Assembly: GCF_014837175.1 (NCBI RefSeq)
Contig: NZ_JACYFR010000001.1
Location: 310,001-374,000, forward strand
Direction of reading: 5' to 3'
Length of the DNA stretch: 64,000 nucleotides
Source: Cellulomonas sp. JH27-2
GTDB lineage: Bacteria; Actinomycetota; Actinomycetes; Actinomycetales; Cellulomonadaceae
Made by a program: the position numbers and the translations under genes. Below, piece by piece: positions 9,273 through 16,337 of the stretch (position 1 is the first letter of the stretch; the number at the start of each line of letters is the position of its first letter). Under the pieces are notes generated by a model. The model searched no databases. It worked only from the letters and a program-made list of their open reading frames with translations, and had not been told where the DNA came from.

Positions 9273-10192
9273 CGGACGGTCGCCCGACCGCCGGCACGTA
9301 CCGGACCGTCGAGCTCCCGGCCGTACCGGGGCTCGGCGGGCTGTACGCGCGCGGTGCCGCGGCCAGCGGTCGGCTGGCGGTCACACGTCGCTTCGGCGCG
9401 TCCGACGACGTGGTCGGCGCCCTGCCCGAGGTGGCGTACGTGGTCCGCGACGTCCGCACCGACGCCGCGCGCCTCACGGCCTACCAGCACCTGCTGGGCG
9501 AGGCCGCGACGGACGCGCTCCCCGCCGGCTTCGTGCACGTCCTGGCGTTCCCGGTCGCGACCGCACTCATGACGCGATCCGACTTCCCGCTCCCGCTGCT
9601 CGGCATGGTCCACCTCGCCAACACGGTCACGCAGCACCGCGCGATCCGCCTGGGCGAGCCGCTCGACGTCCGCGCCTGGGCCCAGGACCTGCGCCCGCAC
9701 CGCGCGGGCACGCAGGTGGACCTGGTCACCGAGGTCTCGGCGGCCGACGAGGTCGTCTGGCGCGGCACGTCGACGTACCTGGCGAAGGGCACGAGTGCGA
9801 CGGGCACCGCGTCGACAAGCACGGACGACGAGCGCGAGGCCTTCGTCGCCCCCGTCCCCACCGGGCAGTGGCGTCTGCCCGCGGACACCGGCCGCCGCTA
9901 CGCCGCCGTGTCCGGCGACCGCAACCCGATCCACCTGTCGGCGCTGTCCGCCAAAGCGCTCGGCTTCCCGCGCGCCATCGCGCACGGCATGTACACGGCG
10001 TCGCGCGCGCTGGCGGACGTCGGCGCCGCCCGCGGCGAGGCCTTCGTCTGGACCGCCGACTTCAGCAAGCCGGTTCTGCTGCCGTCGACGCCGAACGTCA
10101 GGATCGGCCACGACGCCGACGGCTTCGCCTACACCGTCTGGCGCCCCGGCGCCCAGGCACCCCACCTGACGGGAACGGTGACACCGGCCTGA
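9269..10192 (+). CDS. MaoC-like (R)-specific enoyl-CoA hydratase, HtdX type
   Basis: 307-residue double hot-dog protein predicted to hydrate enoyl-CoA or dehydrate 3-hydroxyacyl thioesters. The hydratase-2 motif is in the C-terminal half as YAAVSGDRNPIHL followed by GFPRAIAHGMYT, giving the Asp/His catalytic pair. The N-terminal half is a degenerate hot-dog, as in mycobacterial HtdX. The GTG start at 9269 overlaps the FabG4 stop (GTGA) and keeps the frame. Last gene of the thiolase operon. An imperfect hairpin at 10204-10252 follows and probably ends transcription before the convergent acetyltransferase. Confidence 0.9.
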   Translation: MTDGRPTAGTYRTVELPAVPGLGGLYARGAAASGRLAVTRRFGASDDVVGALPEVAYVVRDVRTDAARLTAYQHLLGEAATDALPAGFVHVLAFPVATALMTRSDFPLPLLGMVHLANTVTQHRAIRLGEPLDVRAWAQDLRPHRAGTQVDLVTEVSAADEVVWRGTSTYLAKGTSATGTASTSTDDEREAFVAPVPTGQWRLPADTGRRYAAVSGDRNPIHLSALSAKALGFPRAIAHGMYTASRALADVGAARGEAFVWTADFSKPVLLPSTPNVRIGHDADGFAYTVWRPGAQAPHLTGTVTPA

Positions 10193-10203
10193 CGCGCGTG
10201 CCG

Positions 10204-10252
10204 AGGAATCCGAGCTTCCTGCTCGTCTCACGCACAGAATGTTCGGATTCCT
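10204..10252. terminator. Inverted repeat between convergent genes
   Basis: 10-nt arms AGGAATCCGA (10204-10213) and TCGGATTCCT (10243-10252) with a 29-nt loop, between the MaoC stop and the convergent GNAT stop. The long loop makes this weaker than a classic terminator. It could also be a protein site. Confidence 0.45.
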
Positions 10253-10264
10253 TGCAGGTACGAA

Positions 10265-10843
10265 TCAGCTCACCTCGACGGTCAGCCGTGCCTCGAGGTT
10301 CGTGCGGACCGTCGGCCACTCGTCGGACAGGATCGAGAAGTACGCCGTGTCGCCGCGGGACCCGTCCGGCCGGACGCGATGGCTGCGGAGCACGCCCTCG
10401 GGCACGCCACCCAGGCGGCGGATCGCGGCGATCGACCGGGAGTTCTCGGCGTCGGCCCGCAGCGCGACCCGCGCCAGGCCCCAGTCGTCGAACGCGTGCT
10501 GGAGCAGGAGCAGCTTGCACGCGGGGTTCGTCGTCCCGCCCCACCACGCACGCCCGTAGTAGGTGTTGCCGATCTCGACCCGGCCCATGGCGCGCGACAG
10601 GTCGTAGTACGACGTGCTGCCGCGCACCTCGCCGTCGTCCCCGAGCACCGCGAGGCTGACGCGATCGGGCACGGCGACCGCGGCCTCGATGTGGGCGACC
10701 ATCTCGGCGGGCGTCGTCGGGACCGGCGTCGTCATCCCCCGCCACAAGGCGTCGTCGATCAGCGCGACGAGCTCCGACGCGTGCTCGACACCCAGCGGGA
10801 CGAGGCGGACGCCGTGACCGGACAGGACCAGATCGTGCTGCAT
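10265..10843 (-). CDS. GNAT family N-acetyltransferase (RimJ/RimL-like)
   Basis: 192 residues. The fold reads LVPLGVEHASELVALIDD at the start, GSTSYYDL and VEIGNTYYGRAWWGGTTNPACKLLLLQHAFDDWG in the middle, and NSRSIAAIRRLGGVPEGVLR-H-G. This pattern is typical of RimJ/RimL-type Nalpha- or small-molecule acetyltransferases. The acetyl-CoA P-loop is the degenerate GG-TNPACK region. The substrate is unknown. It is a single gene divergent from the pentapeptide-repeat gene (74-nt gap). ATG 10843 lacks a clear ribosome site. Confidence 0.88.
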   Translation of the reverse strand: MQHDLVLSGHGVRLVPLGVEHASELVALIDDALWRGMTTPVPTTPAEMVAHIEAAVAVPDRVSLAVLGDDGEVRGSTSYYDLSRAMGRVEIGNTYYGRAWWGGTTNPACKLLLLQHAFDDWGLARVALRADAENSRSIAAIRRLGGVPEGVLRSHRVRPDGSRGDTAYFSILSDEWPTVRTNLEARLTVEVS

Positions 10844-10916
10844 GCGGGCGACGATGGCACGGGCCGCGCGCGCCCGCCGAGCCGTTTCGGCTCCTGGACC
10901 GTGGCAGGCTGACGCG

Positions 10917-11528
10917 GTGACCGAACTCGAGGACTTCGCCGGCCCGCTCGAGCCGGAGGGTGACTACGACGGTCTCGCCATGACCGGCGCGCGGCTCGAC
11001 GGTCAGGACGCGTCGTCGGCGCGGATCCTGGAGTGCGTGCTCGAGCAGTGCTCGCTCGACGGCGTGCGACTCGAGCACGCGCGCGTCATCGACACGACCG
11101 TGCGCGACTCCCGGGCGGGTGAGCTGCTCGCGGCCTCGTCGACCTGGCAGGACTGCACGTGGCGCGACCTGCGCATCGGCGCCGCCCAGGCGTACGCCTC
11201 GTCGTGGACACGCGTCGAGGTGCGCGGCGGCAAGATCGACTACCTCAACCTGCGCGACGCGCGCCTGACGGAGGTCGCGTTCGTCGGCGTGGTGGTCGAC
11301 GAGCTGGACCTCGCCCGTGTCACGGCCAAGGCGCTGCGGTTCGAGGGGTGCCAGGTGCGGCGGCTCGACGTGAGCGGCGCGCGGCTGACCGACGTCGACG
11401 TCCGCGGGATCGACGGGCTGCGAGAGCTCGTCGGCATCGAAGGGCTCGCCGGCGCGACGATCAGCGCCGACCAGCTCGTCGAGCTGGCCCCCGCCCTGGC
11501 GGACCACCTGGGGCTGCGCGTCGAATGA
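10917..11528 (+). CDS. Pentapeptide-repeat-like protein
   Basis: 203 residues containing consecutive A(D/N)LXX-like pentads (LAMTGARLDGQDASSARILECV, LEQCSLDGVRLEHARVID, LNLRDARLTEVAF, LDVSGARLTDVDVRGID), which predict a right-handed quadrilateral beta helix. Function of such soluble proteins is generally unknown; some bind gyrase. The GTG start at 10917 was chosen because CAGGCT at 10905-10910 would serve as a -10 for a leaderless mRNA. An upstream ATG at 10842 is in frame but would overlap the divergent GNAT start. The final codons overlap the terminator stem at 11508-11539. Confidence 0.78.
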   Translation: MTELEDFAGPLEPEGDYDGLAMTGARLDGQDASSARILECVLEQCSLDGVRLEHARVIDTTVRDSRAGELLAASSTWQDCTWRDLRIGAAQAYASSWTRVEVRGGKIDYLNLRDARLTEVAFVGVVVDELDLARVTAKALRFEGCQVRRLDVSGARLTDVDVRGIDGLRELVGIEGLAGATISADQLVELAPALADHLGLRVE

Positions 11529-11539
11529 CGCAGCCCCAG
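11508..11539. terminator. Hairpin terminator overlapping the pentapeptide gene end
   Basis: Perfect 11-bp stem CTGGGGCTGCG/CGCAGCCCCAG (11508-11518 with 11529-11539) and a 10-nt loop that contains the TGA stop of the plus-strand gene. It lies just before the convergent fasciclin stop at 11550 and so can serve both genes. Confidence 0.75.
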
Positions 11540-11549
11540 GCGAGCGACG

Positions 11550-12194
11550 TCAGAGGTCCGCGGGCCGCAGGACGAACGCGATCGCGTGCGCGATCTGCTT
11601 GTTGCCCTTGTTGATGTCCAGCTTGCCGGGCACCAGGAACGGGTTGACGTCGTTGCGGTCCTGGTCGATGAGCTGCACGATGCCGAACCGCTTCGAGATG
11701 ACGTCGACGGTGAACGTCCCGCCCTGGGCGGTCGTCAGCTTCGCGCCGTCGGACGCGAGGGCGGTCGTCGAGTCGATCGTCGCGCCCGGCACCACGTGGT
11801 AGAGCAGCACCTGCTCGATCGCGTCGACGCCCACCGCCTTGACCAGCGCGTTCAGCACGCCGGACTCGGTGAGGTACCAGCGGTGGGTGAGGTCCAGGGC
11901 CAGCAGCTGGAACGCACGGTCGTTCGGGATGAAGGCCGTGAGCGGCACGTTCCCGTCGGCCAGGACGGCCACGGGGCTGTTCGGCTTGGCCTTCAGGACG
12001 GCGCCGACGGCCTGGTCGAGGATGTCGAAGTCGTACCAGTTGTGGTCGAAGGTGTCGCCGTCGGACGCGAGCACGGCGGCCAGGCTCGTCGTGCCCGACG
12101 GCGGGGCGGCGGATGCGGCGGGGGCAACGGCGACCACCACGCCCGCGGTCAGCGCGGCGGCGGCAGTGGCGGAGACGAGGCGTCGGATCGACAT
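11550..12194 (-). CDS. Secreted fasciclin-domain protein
   Basis: 214 residues. A Sec signal peptide (RRL-SATAAAALTAGVVVAVAPAASA, cleavage near residue 29) is followed by one fasciclin (FAS1) domain. FAS1 marks are PLTAFIPNDRAF (H1 motif region), LLYHVVPGATI (H-P-like motif) and a closing IDINKGNKQIAHAIAFVL. Bacterial FAS1 proteins are cell-surface adhesion or matrix-binding proteins; no lipobox or anchor is visible here. GGGAGATCCC precedes the ATG at 12194. An unusual insert rich in Asp (QLIDQDRNDVNPFLVPGKLD) lies near the C-terminus. Single gene between a convergent pentapeptide gene and the co-directional aminotransferase gene upstream. Confidence 0.88.
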   Translation of the reverse strand: MSIRRLVSATAAAALTAGVVVAVAPAASAAPPSGTTSLAAVLASDGDTFDHNWYDFDILDQAVGAVLKAKPNSPVAVLADGNVPLTAFIPNDRAFQLLALDLTHRWYLTESGVLNALVKAVGVDAIEQVLLYHVVPGATIDSTTALASDGAKLTTAQGGTFTVDVISKRFGIVQLIDQDRNDVNPFLVPGKLDINKGNKQIAHAIAFVLRPADL

Positions 12195-12318
12195 GGGATC
12201 TCCCAGCGGACGTTCGGGCGCGGGCAGCGCTCGGCGCCGCGTCGCGCGGGCACCGGTCGATGCCCTCGTCCCTCCTTCCGGACGCAGCGCGCGTCCGGAT
12301 GCACCAGGTTCGTCCGGA

Positions 12319-13707
12319 TCAGTCGTCGAGCGCCGGCCCGCAGGCTGCGGCGGCCGTCGCCGCCAGGTGGTCCAGTCCGTGCACCGCGATGAGCGGGCGC
12401 GTGTCCGCGACCACGGCCCAGCACCCGTCCACGACCTCGTACGACGAGCGCGCGCCGTCGGCCAGGTAGGAGGCCAGCGCCTCGACGAGGCGGTCGACGA
12501 ACTCGCTCGTCGTCCCGACGCCCACCGACGCGCGGATCGCACCGCCCGACGCCCCCAGGTGCGCGAGCAGCGGGTGCGCGCAGAAGCGGCCGTCGCGCAC
12601 GCCGATGCCGTGCTCGGCCGCGAGGTACGCCGCCACGAGACCGGCGTCGTGGCCGGCGACCGTGAAGGTCACCACGCCCACGGGGTCGGTCGAGTCGGAC
12701 CAGATCCGGGCCACCTCGACGCCGTCGATCGCCGAGAGCCCGTCGACGAGCCGGTCCCGCAGCACCTGCTCGTGCTCGTGCAGCGCACCGGACGGCAGCG
12801 CGGCGAGCTGCTCGCACGCCTCGGCGAGCGCGATGGCGCCGATGACGTTCGGCGAACCCGCCTCGTGGCGGGCCGGCGCCGGCTGCCAGACCGTCCGGTC
12901 GGTCCGCACGTCGCGTACCGCACCTCCCCCTGCGAGGTACGGCGTGCCGGCGTCGAGCCAGTCGCGTCGCCCCACCAGGGCGCCGGCCCCGAACGGGGCG
13001 TAGGTCTTGTGGCCGGAGAACGCGACGTAGTCGGCCCCCGACTCGGTGAGCGAGAACCCGCGGTGCGGGACCAGCTGGGCACCGTCCACGGCCACGCGTG
13101 CGCCGGCGGCGTGGGCGATCGCCACGACGTCGTCGAGCGGCAGCGCCTCGCCGGTCACGTTGGACGCACCGGTCACGGTCACGAGCGCGTAGGGCTGACG
13201 CGCCAGCTCGTCGGCCAGCGCGCGCAGCGTCTGCGCGACCGTCCGCGCGATCGGCACGATCGTCGCGGAGTGACCCTGGCCCGGGCGCGAGTGCACCCAC
13301 GGCAGGAGGTTGGCGTGGTGCTCGACGTCCAGCACCAGCACGCGGCCACCCGCCGGGATCACGCCCGCCAGCAGGTTGAGCGAGTCCGTGGTGTTGCGCG
13401 TGATGATCGCGACGTCGTCCTCGCGGGCTCCGACGAAGCGCGCGATGCTCTGCCGCGAGGACTCGTAGAGCGCGGTCGAGACCTGCGAGAGGTACCCGGC
13501 GCCGCGGTGCACGGACGCGTACAGCGGCAGCACCTCGGTGACGCGTGCGGCGACCGCCTCGAGCGCGGGCGCGCTGGCCGCGTAGTCCAGGTTGGCGTAG
13601 ACGCGCTGCGTGCCGTCGACGAGCGGCACGGTGGTCGCGCCCCCGACGACGGGGACGAGCGCGGCGACGTCCGTCGAACAGTCGGTCCGCTCAGCGATCG
13701 CGGTCAT
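12319..13707 (-). CDS. Class V PLP aminotransferase / cysteine desulfurase-like, under a SAM-IV riboswitch
   Basis: 462-residue fold-type I PLP enzyme of the NifS/SufS/CsdA superfamily. The PLP lysine is in SGHKTYAPFG (about residue 233). VDGAQL is the cofactor Asp region, and EHHANLLPW contains the conserved His. NYAAS-type N-terminal start (NLDYAAS) and HRGAGYLS are also present. A C-terminal Cys in GRFCAHPL could be the desulfurase persulfide site. ATG 13707 is preceded by GGAGG. The 5' leader carries a SAM-IV riboswitch, which ties the enzyme to sulfur amino-acid supply rather than general Fe-S assembly; no suf genes are near. Exact substrate (cysteine versus a C-S lyase or aminotransferase reaction) is unproven. 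Confidence 0.88.
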   Translation of the reverse strand: MTAIAERTDCSTDVAALVPVVGGATTVPLVDGTQRVYANLDYAASAPALEAVAARVTEVLPLYASVHRGAGYLSQVSTALYESSRQSIARFVGAREDDVAIITRNTTDSLNLLAGVIPAGGRVLVLDVEHHANLLPWVHSRPGQGHSATIVPIARTVAQTLRALADELARQPYALVTVTGASNVTGEALPLDDVVAIAHAAGARVAVDGAQLVPHRGFSLTESGADYVAFSGHKTYAPFGAGALVGRRDWLDAGTPYLAGGGAVRDVRTDRTVWQPAPARHEAGSPNVIGAIALAEACEQLAALPSGALHEHEQVLRDRLVDGLSAIDGVEVARIWSDSTDPVGVVTFTVAGHDAGLVAAYLAAEHGIGVRDGRFCAHPLLAHLGASGGAIRASVGVGTTSEFVDRLVEALASYLADGARSSYEVVDGCWAVVADTRPLIAVHGLDHLAATAAAACGPALDD

Positions 13708-13747
13708 GGTGCACCTCCGGTTCCGGGGGCCCACCGCCCATGGGGTG

Positions 13748-13861
13748 CCCCGCGCTTGCCGGGCACCGATCGGTGCCTGGCCTGGTCGTCACCCGGGGCA
13801 CCCCACCGCGGAGGAGGGTTGCCGGCCAGCGAGCCGGGGCTTGACGCTGACACTCATGACC
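13748..13861 (-). promoter_or_regulatory. SAM-IV riboswitch
   Basis: Minus-strand leader of the class V aminotransferase. Read 5'-3' from 13861 it contains GGTCATGAGTG, AGCGTCAAGCC, GGCCGGCAACCCTCC, GGTGGGGTGCCCCGGGTGA, GACCAGG, a hairpin (GGCACCGA/TCGGTGCC, 13762-13777) and GGCAAGCGCGGGG. The order and conserved residues match the actinobacterial SAM-IV aptamer family, whose known members bind S-adenosylmethionine and shut off downstream genes. It begins 2 nt after the predicted transcription start and ends about 40 nt before the start codon. Family match is from memory but extends over the whole 114 nt. Confidence 0.93.
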
Positions 13862-13869
13862 TGACCACG

Positions 13870-13899
13870 AGGGTTCCTTCCGCCCGCCCCTTCTGTCAA
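13870..13899 (-). promoter_or_regulatory. Promoter of the SAM-IV leader
   Basis: On the minus strand a consensus -35 TTGACA (13899-13894), 18-nt spacer and AACCCT -10-like hexamer (13875-13870) predict a start near 13863, directly before the aptamer 5' end at 13861. Confidence 0.65.
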
Positions 13900-13946
13900 C
13901 GAGGCCTCCGTCGCGTCTCGCATGGCGGGATGCGGTGTTCACTCCG

Positions 13947-13976
13947 TGGAAGGCGCGTCGGAACGCACGCTACGAT
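13947..13976 (+). promoter_or_regulatory. Promoter of the SAM-I leader
   Basis: TACGAT at 13971-13976 is a good actinobacterial -10. TGGAAG at 13947-13952, 18 nt upstream, is a weak -35. The predicted start near 13983 coincides with the 5' end of the SAM-I aptamer. Confidence 0.55.
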
Positions 13977-13984
13977 CGGGTCCA

Positions 13985-14078
13985 CCATCCAGAGCGGCCG
14001 AGAGATCTGGCTCGACGACGCCGCAGCAACCCGCGGGGGTTCACCCCCACCGCACGGTGCTACCGCCAGGACCGATGG
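13985..14078 (+). promoter_or_regulatory. SAM-I (S-box) riboswitch
   Basis: Leader of the rhodanese-metZ operon. P1 pairs CCATC (13985-13989) with GATGG (14074-14078). The core has AGAGCGGCCGAGAGA, CTGGCTCGACGACGCC, the hallmark GCAACC (14026-14031), a P3 hairpin GGGGG-TTCA-CCCCC and CGGTGCTACCGCCAGG. These elements occur in S-box order. The 3' strand of P1 abuts the ribosome site GGAGGAG of the next gene, so SAM binding would hide the ribosome site: a translational OFF switch for sulfur amino-acid synthesis. Confidence 0.9.
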
Positions 14079-14087
14079 AGGAGATCG

Positions 14088-14501
14088 ATGCCGTACGCAG
14101 GCGACCTGACCCCGCAGCAGGCGTGGGACCTGCTGACGTCCGACGAGCGCGCGCTGCTCGTCGACGTCCGCACCGACGGTGAGTGGCGGACCATCGGCGT
14201 CCCCGACGCCGACGACCTGGGCGGCCGCGCGGCGTTCGTCGAGTGGGTCACCCCCGCAGGTCCTAACGTGAACTTCCTGAGCGAGCTCGCCGCGGCCGGC
14301 GTGACGCCGGGCGACGAGCGCCCGATCGTGTTCCTGTGCCGCAGCGGCGTCCGCTCGGTCGCCGCCGCTCAGGCCGCGACGGCAGCCGGCTTCGGCCCGT
14401 CGTACAACGTGCTGCAGGGCTTCGAGGGCGACGTCGGGTTCGACGGGCAGCGTGGCCACTCCGGCTGGCGCGCCGACGGCCTGCCCTGGCGCGAGCTGTG
14501 A
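14088..14501 (+). CDS. Rhodanese-like sulfurtransferase
   Basis: 137-residue single-domain rhodanese, expected to carry sulfane sulfur as a cysteine persulfide. The active loop is FLCRSGVRS (Cys about residue 84), preceded by the DVRTDGEW motif. The middle segment (FVEWVTPAGPNVNFLSEL) matches small actinobacterial rhodaneses found next to metZ. ATG 14088 has a GGAGGAG ribosome site that overlaps the P1 helix of the SAM-I riboswitch. The 3' end overlaps metZ as GTGA, so the two are translationally coupled. Likely role: delivering sulfide or persulfide for the sulfhydrylase reaction; this is inferred from context. Confidence 0.92.
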   Translation: MPYAGDLTPQQAWDLLTSDERALLVDVRTDGEWRTIGVPDADDLGGRAAFVEWVTPAGPNVNFLSELAAAGVTPGDERPIVFLCRSGVRSVAAAQAATAAGFGPSYNVLQGFEGDVGFDGQRGHSGWRADGLPWREL

Positions 14502-15748
14502 GCCGCGTGCCAGGTCCGGGCGACTGGGACGCTCGCCGCGTCGCCCGCGAGGATCTGCGCCCCGACACCCTGGCCGTGCGCGGGGGGCTGGTGCGCTCGG
14601 AGTTCGACGAGATGTCCGAGGCGCTGTTCCTCACGCAGGGCTACGTCTACGGGTCCGCCGGCCAGGCCGAGTCCGCCTTCGCGGGCGACGTCGACCGGTT
14701 CCTGTACTCGCGCTACAACAACCCGACGGTCCAGACGTTCGAGGAGCGGCTGCGGCTGCTCGACGGCGCCCAGGCCGCGGTCTCGACGAGCACGGGCATG
14801 TCGGCGGTGTTCACGTCGCTCGCGTCGATCGTCAAGCAGGGCTCGCGCATCGTCGCCGCCCGCGCGCTGTTCGGGTCGAGCGTCGTGATCTTCGACCAGC
14901 TCCTCGCGGGCTGGGGCGTGCGGGTCGACTACGTCGACGGGCACGTCCCCGCGCAGTGGGAGGAGGCCCTGGCGACCCCGGCGGATGTCGTGTTCTTCGA
15001 GACGCCGTCCAACCCGATGCAGGACCTCGTCGACATCGCCGCGGTGAGCGCGCTCGCGCACGCGGCCGGCGCGCTGGTCATCGTCGACAACGTCTTCGCG
15101 ACGCCCGTGCTGTCCCGCCCGCTCGAGCTGGGCGCCGACATCGTCGTCTACTCGGCCACCAAGCACATCGACGGCCAGGGCCGCGTGCTCGGCGGCGCGA
15201 TCCTGGGCCCCACCGACTACATCCGCGGCCCGGTGCAGACCTTCGTCCGCAACACCGGCCCGTCGCTCGCGCCGTTCAACGCGTGGGTGCTGCTCAAGGG
15301 CCTGGAGACGCTGTCGCTGCGGGTCCGCCACCAGACGTCGTCGGCCCTCGCGCTCGCGCAGTGGCTCGAGGCGCGCGACGAGGTGGCCCGCGTCCGCTAC
15401 GCGTACCTCCCCTCGCACCCGCAGCACGAGCTGGCCCTGCGCCAGCAGTCGGGCGGCGGCACGGTCGTGACGTTCGACCTCGCGGTACCGGCCGACGCGA
15501 CGCCCGAGGTGGCGAAGAAGACGACGTTCGCCTTCCTCGACGCCCTGCGGATCATCGACATCTCCAACAACCTGGGCGACTCGAAGTCCATCGTCACGCA
15601 CCCCGCGACGACGACGCACGCCAAACTCGGCGCCGAGGGACGCGCCGCGGTCGGCATCGCCGAGTCGACGGTCCGCTTCTCGGTGGGGCTGGAGGACGTC
15701 GAAGACCTGAAGGACGACCTCACCCAGGCGTTCGCCGTCCTGGGCTGA
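14498..15748 (+). CDS. metZ: O-succinylhomoserine sulfhydrylase MetZ
   Basis: 416-residue Cys/Met-metabolism PLP enzyme. It makes homocysteine from activated homoserine plus sulfide in methionine synthesis. PLP lysine is in YSATKHIDGQGR (about residue 222). SRYNNPTVQTFEERL, STSTGMSAVF, FFETPSNPMQ and VDNVFATPVL are classic. The C-terminal SKSIVTHPATTTHAKL is typical of MetZ/MetB rather than cystathionine beta-lyase. O-acetyl versus O-succinyl preference cannot be read directly, but overall sequence looks MetZ-like. GTG 14498 overlaps the rhodanese stop (GTGA). The operon is controlled by the SAM-I riboswitch, fitting end-product repression by SAM. Confidence 0.94.
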   Translation: MSRVPGPGDWDARRVAREDLRPDTLAVRGGLVRSEFDEMSEALFLTQGYVYGSAGQAESAFAGDVDRFLYSRYNNPTVQTFEERLRLLDGAQAAVSTSTGMSAVFTSLASIVKQGSRIVAARALFGSSVVIFDQLLAGWGVRVDYVDGHVPAQWEEALATPADVVFFETPSNPMQDLVDIAAVSALAHAAGALVIVDNVFATPVLSRPLELGADIVVYSATKHIDGQGRVLGGAILGPTDYIRGPVQTFVRNTGPSLAPFNAWVLLKGLETLSLRVRHQTSSALALAQWLEARDEVARVRYAYLPSHPQHELALRQQSGGGTVVTFDLAVPADATPEVAKKTTFAFLDALRIIDISNNLGDSKSIVTHPATTTHAKLGAEGRAAVGIAESTVRFSVGLEDVEDLKDDLTQAFAVLG

Positions 15749-15753
15749 GTCAC

Positions 15754-16233
15754 CTAGAGCGAGACCGTCTCGTTCTCGCCGCCGTCGTAGCGCTCGCCCT
15801 TCACCTTGGCCTTGACCAGGCTGAGGACGGTCGCGATGCGGCCGCCGGGCGAGTCCCAGTACTCGGCGGTCTCGCCGTGGACGACGACGAGGACGAGGCC
15901 GGGGGTCTCCGGGCCGTCGGGGTACCAGGCCTCAGCGACCGGTCCCCACAGTTCGCGCTGCTTCGCGACGTCCCGCACCACCTCGGCCGAGCCTGACACG
16001 GACACCCACGACGACGAGTCGGCGAACGCCGCGTTCGCCGGGCTGCCGTGCTCGATCTCGGACACCTTGTGGCTGTCCGCGTCGGCGAAGAACCAGAGGT
16101 CGCCGTCGAAGTCGACGTCCTGCACGCCCATCGGGCGGCTGACCAGGCTGCCGTCGGCGGCGACCGTCGTGAGCATGGCGGTGCGGGCGTCCTTGATGAG
16201 CTCGGCGACCTTGGCGATCTGCTCGGTGGGCAT
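15754..16233 (-). CDS. Pyridoxamine 5'-phosphate oxidase-like FMN-binding protein (general stress protein 26 family)
   Basis: 159-residue split-barrel flavin-binding protein. LIKDARTAMLTTVAADGSLVSRPMGVQ forms the first strands with the phosphate-contact SRPM. DGDLWFFADADSHKV and ADSSSWVSVSGSAEVV match the YdaG/general-stress-protein-26 type. These bind FMN or F420-like cofactors; the substrate is unknown. The start has a strong GAGGAGGT ribosome site just upstream of ATG 16233. Convergent with metZ with a 5-nt gap. Stand-alone gene. Confidence 0.9.
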   Translation of the reverse strand: MPTEQIAKVAELIKDARTAMLTTVAADGSLVSRPMGVQDVDFDGDLWFFADADSHKVSEIEHGSPANAAFADSSSWVSVSGSAEVVRDVAKQRELWGPVAEAWYPDGPETPGLVLVVVHGETAEYWDSPGGRIATVLSLVKAKVKGERYDGGENETVSL

Positions 16234-16337
16234 GCGGTGACCTCCTCGTCGGGCGCGGCCCCGACGGACGCGCGAGCGCCACGGTAGGCAGCGCCCTCGC
16301 GGCCCGCACGCGGGGGCCGACCGCTCTCAGCCGCGTC

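Noticed and set aside
13790-13858. A 22-codon ATG frame inside the SAM-IV aptamer on the minus strand
   Set aside because: The ATG and TGA are conserved aptamer bases, so the frame is a by-product of the RNA consensus rather than a leader peptide.
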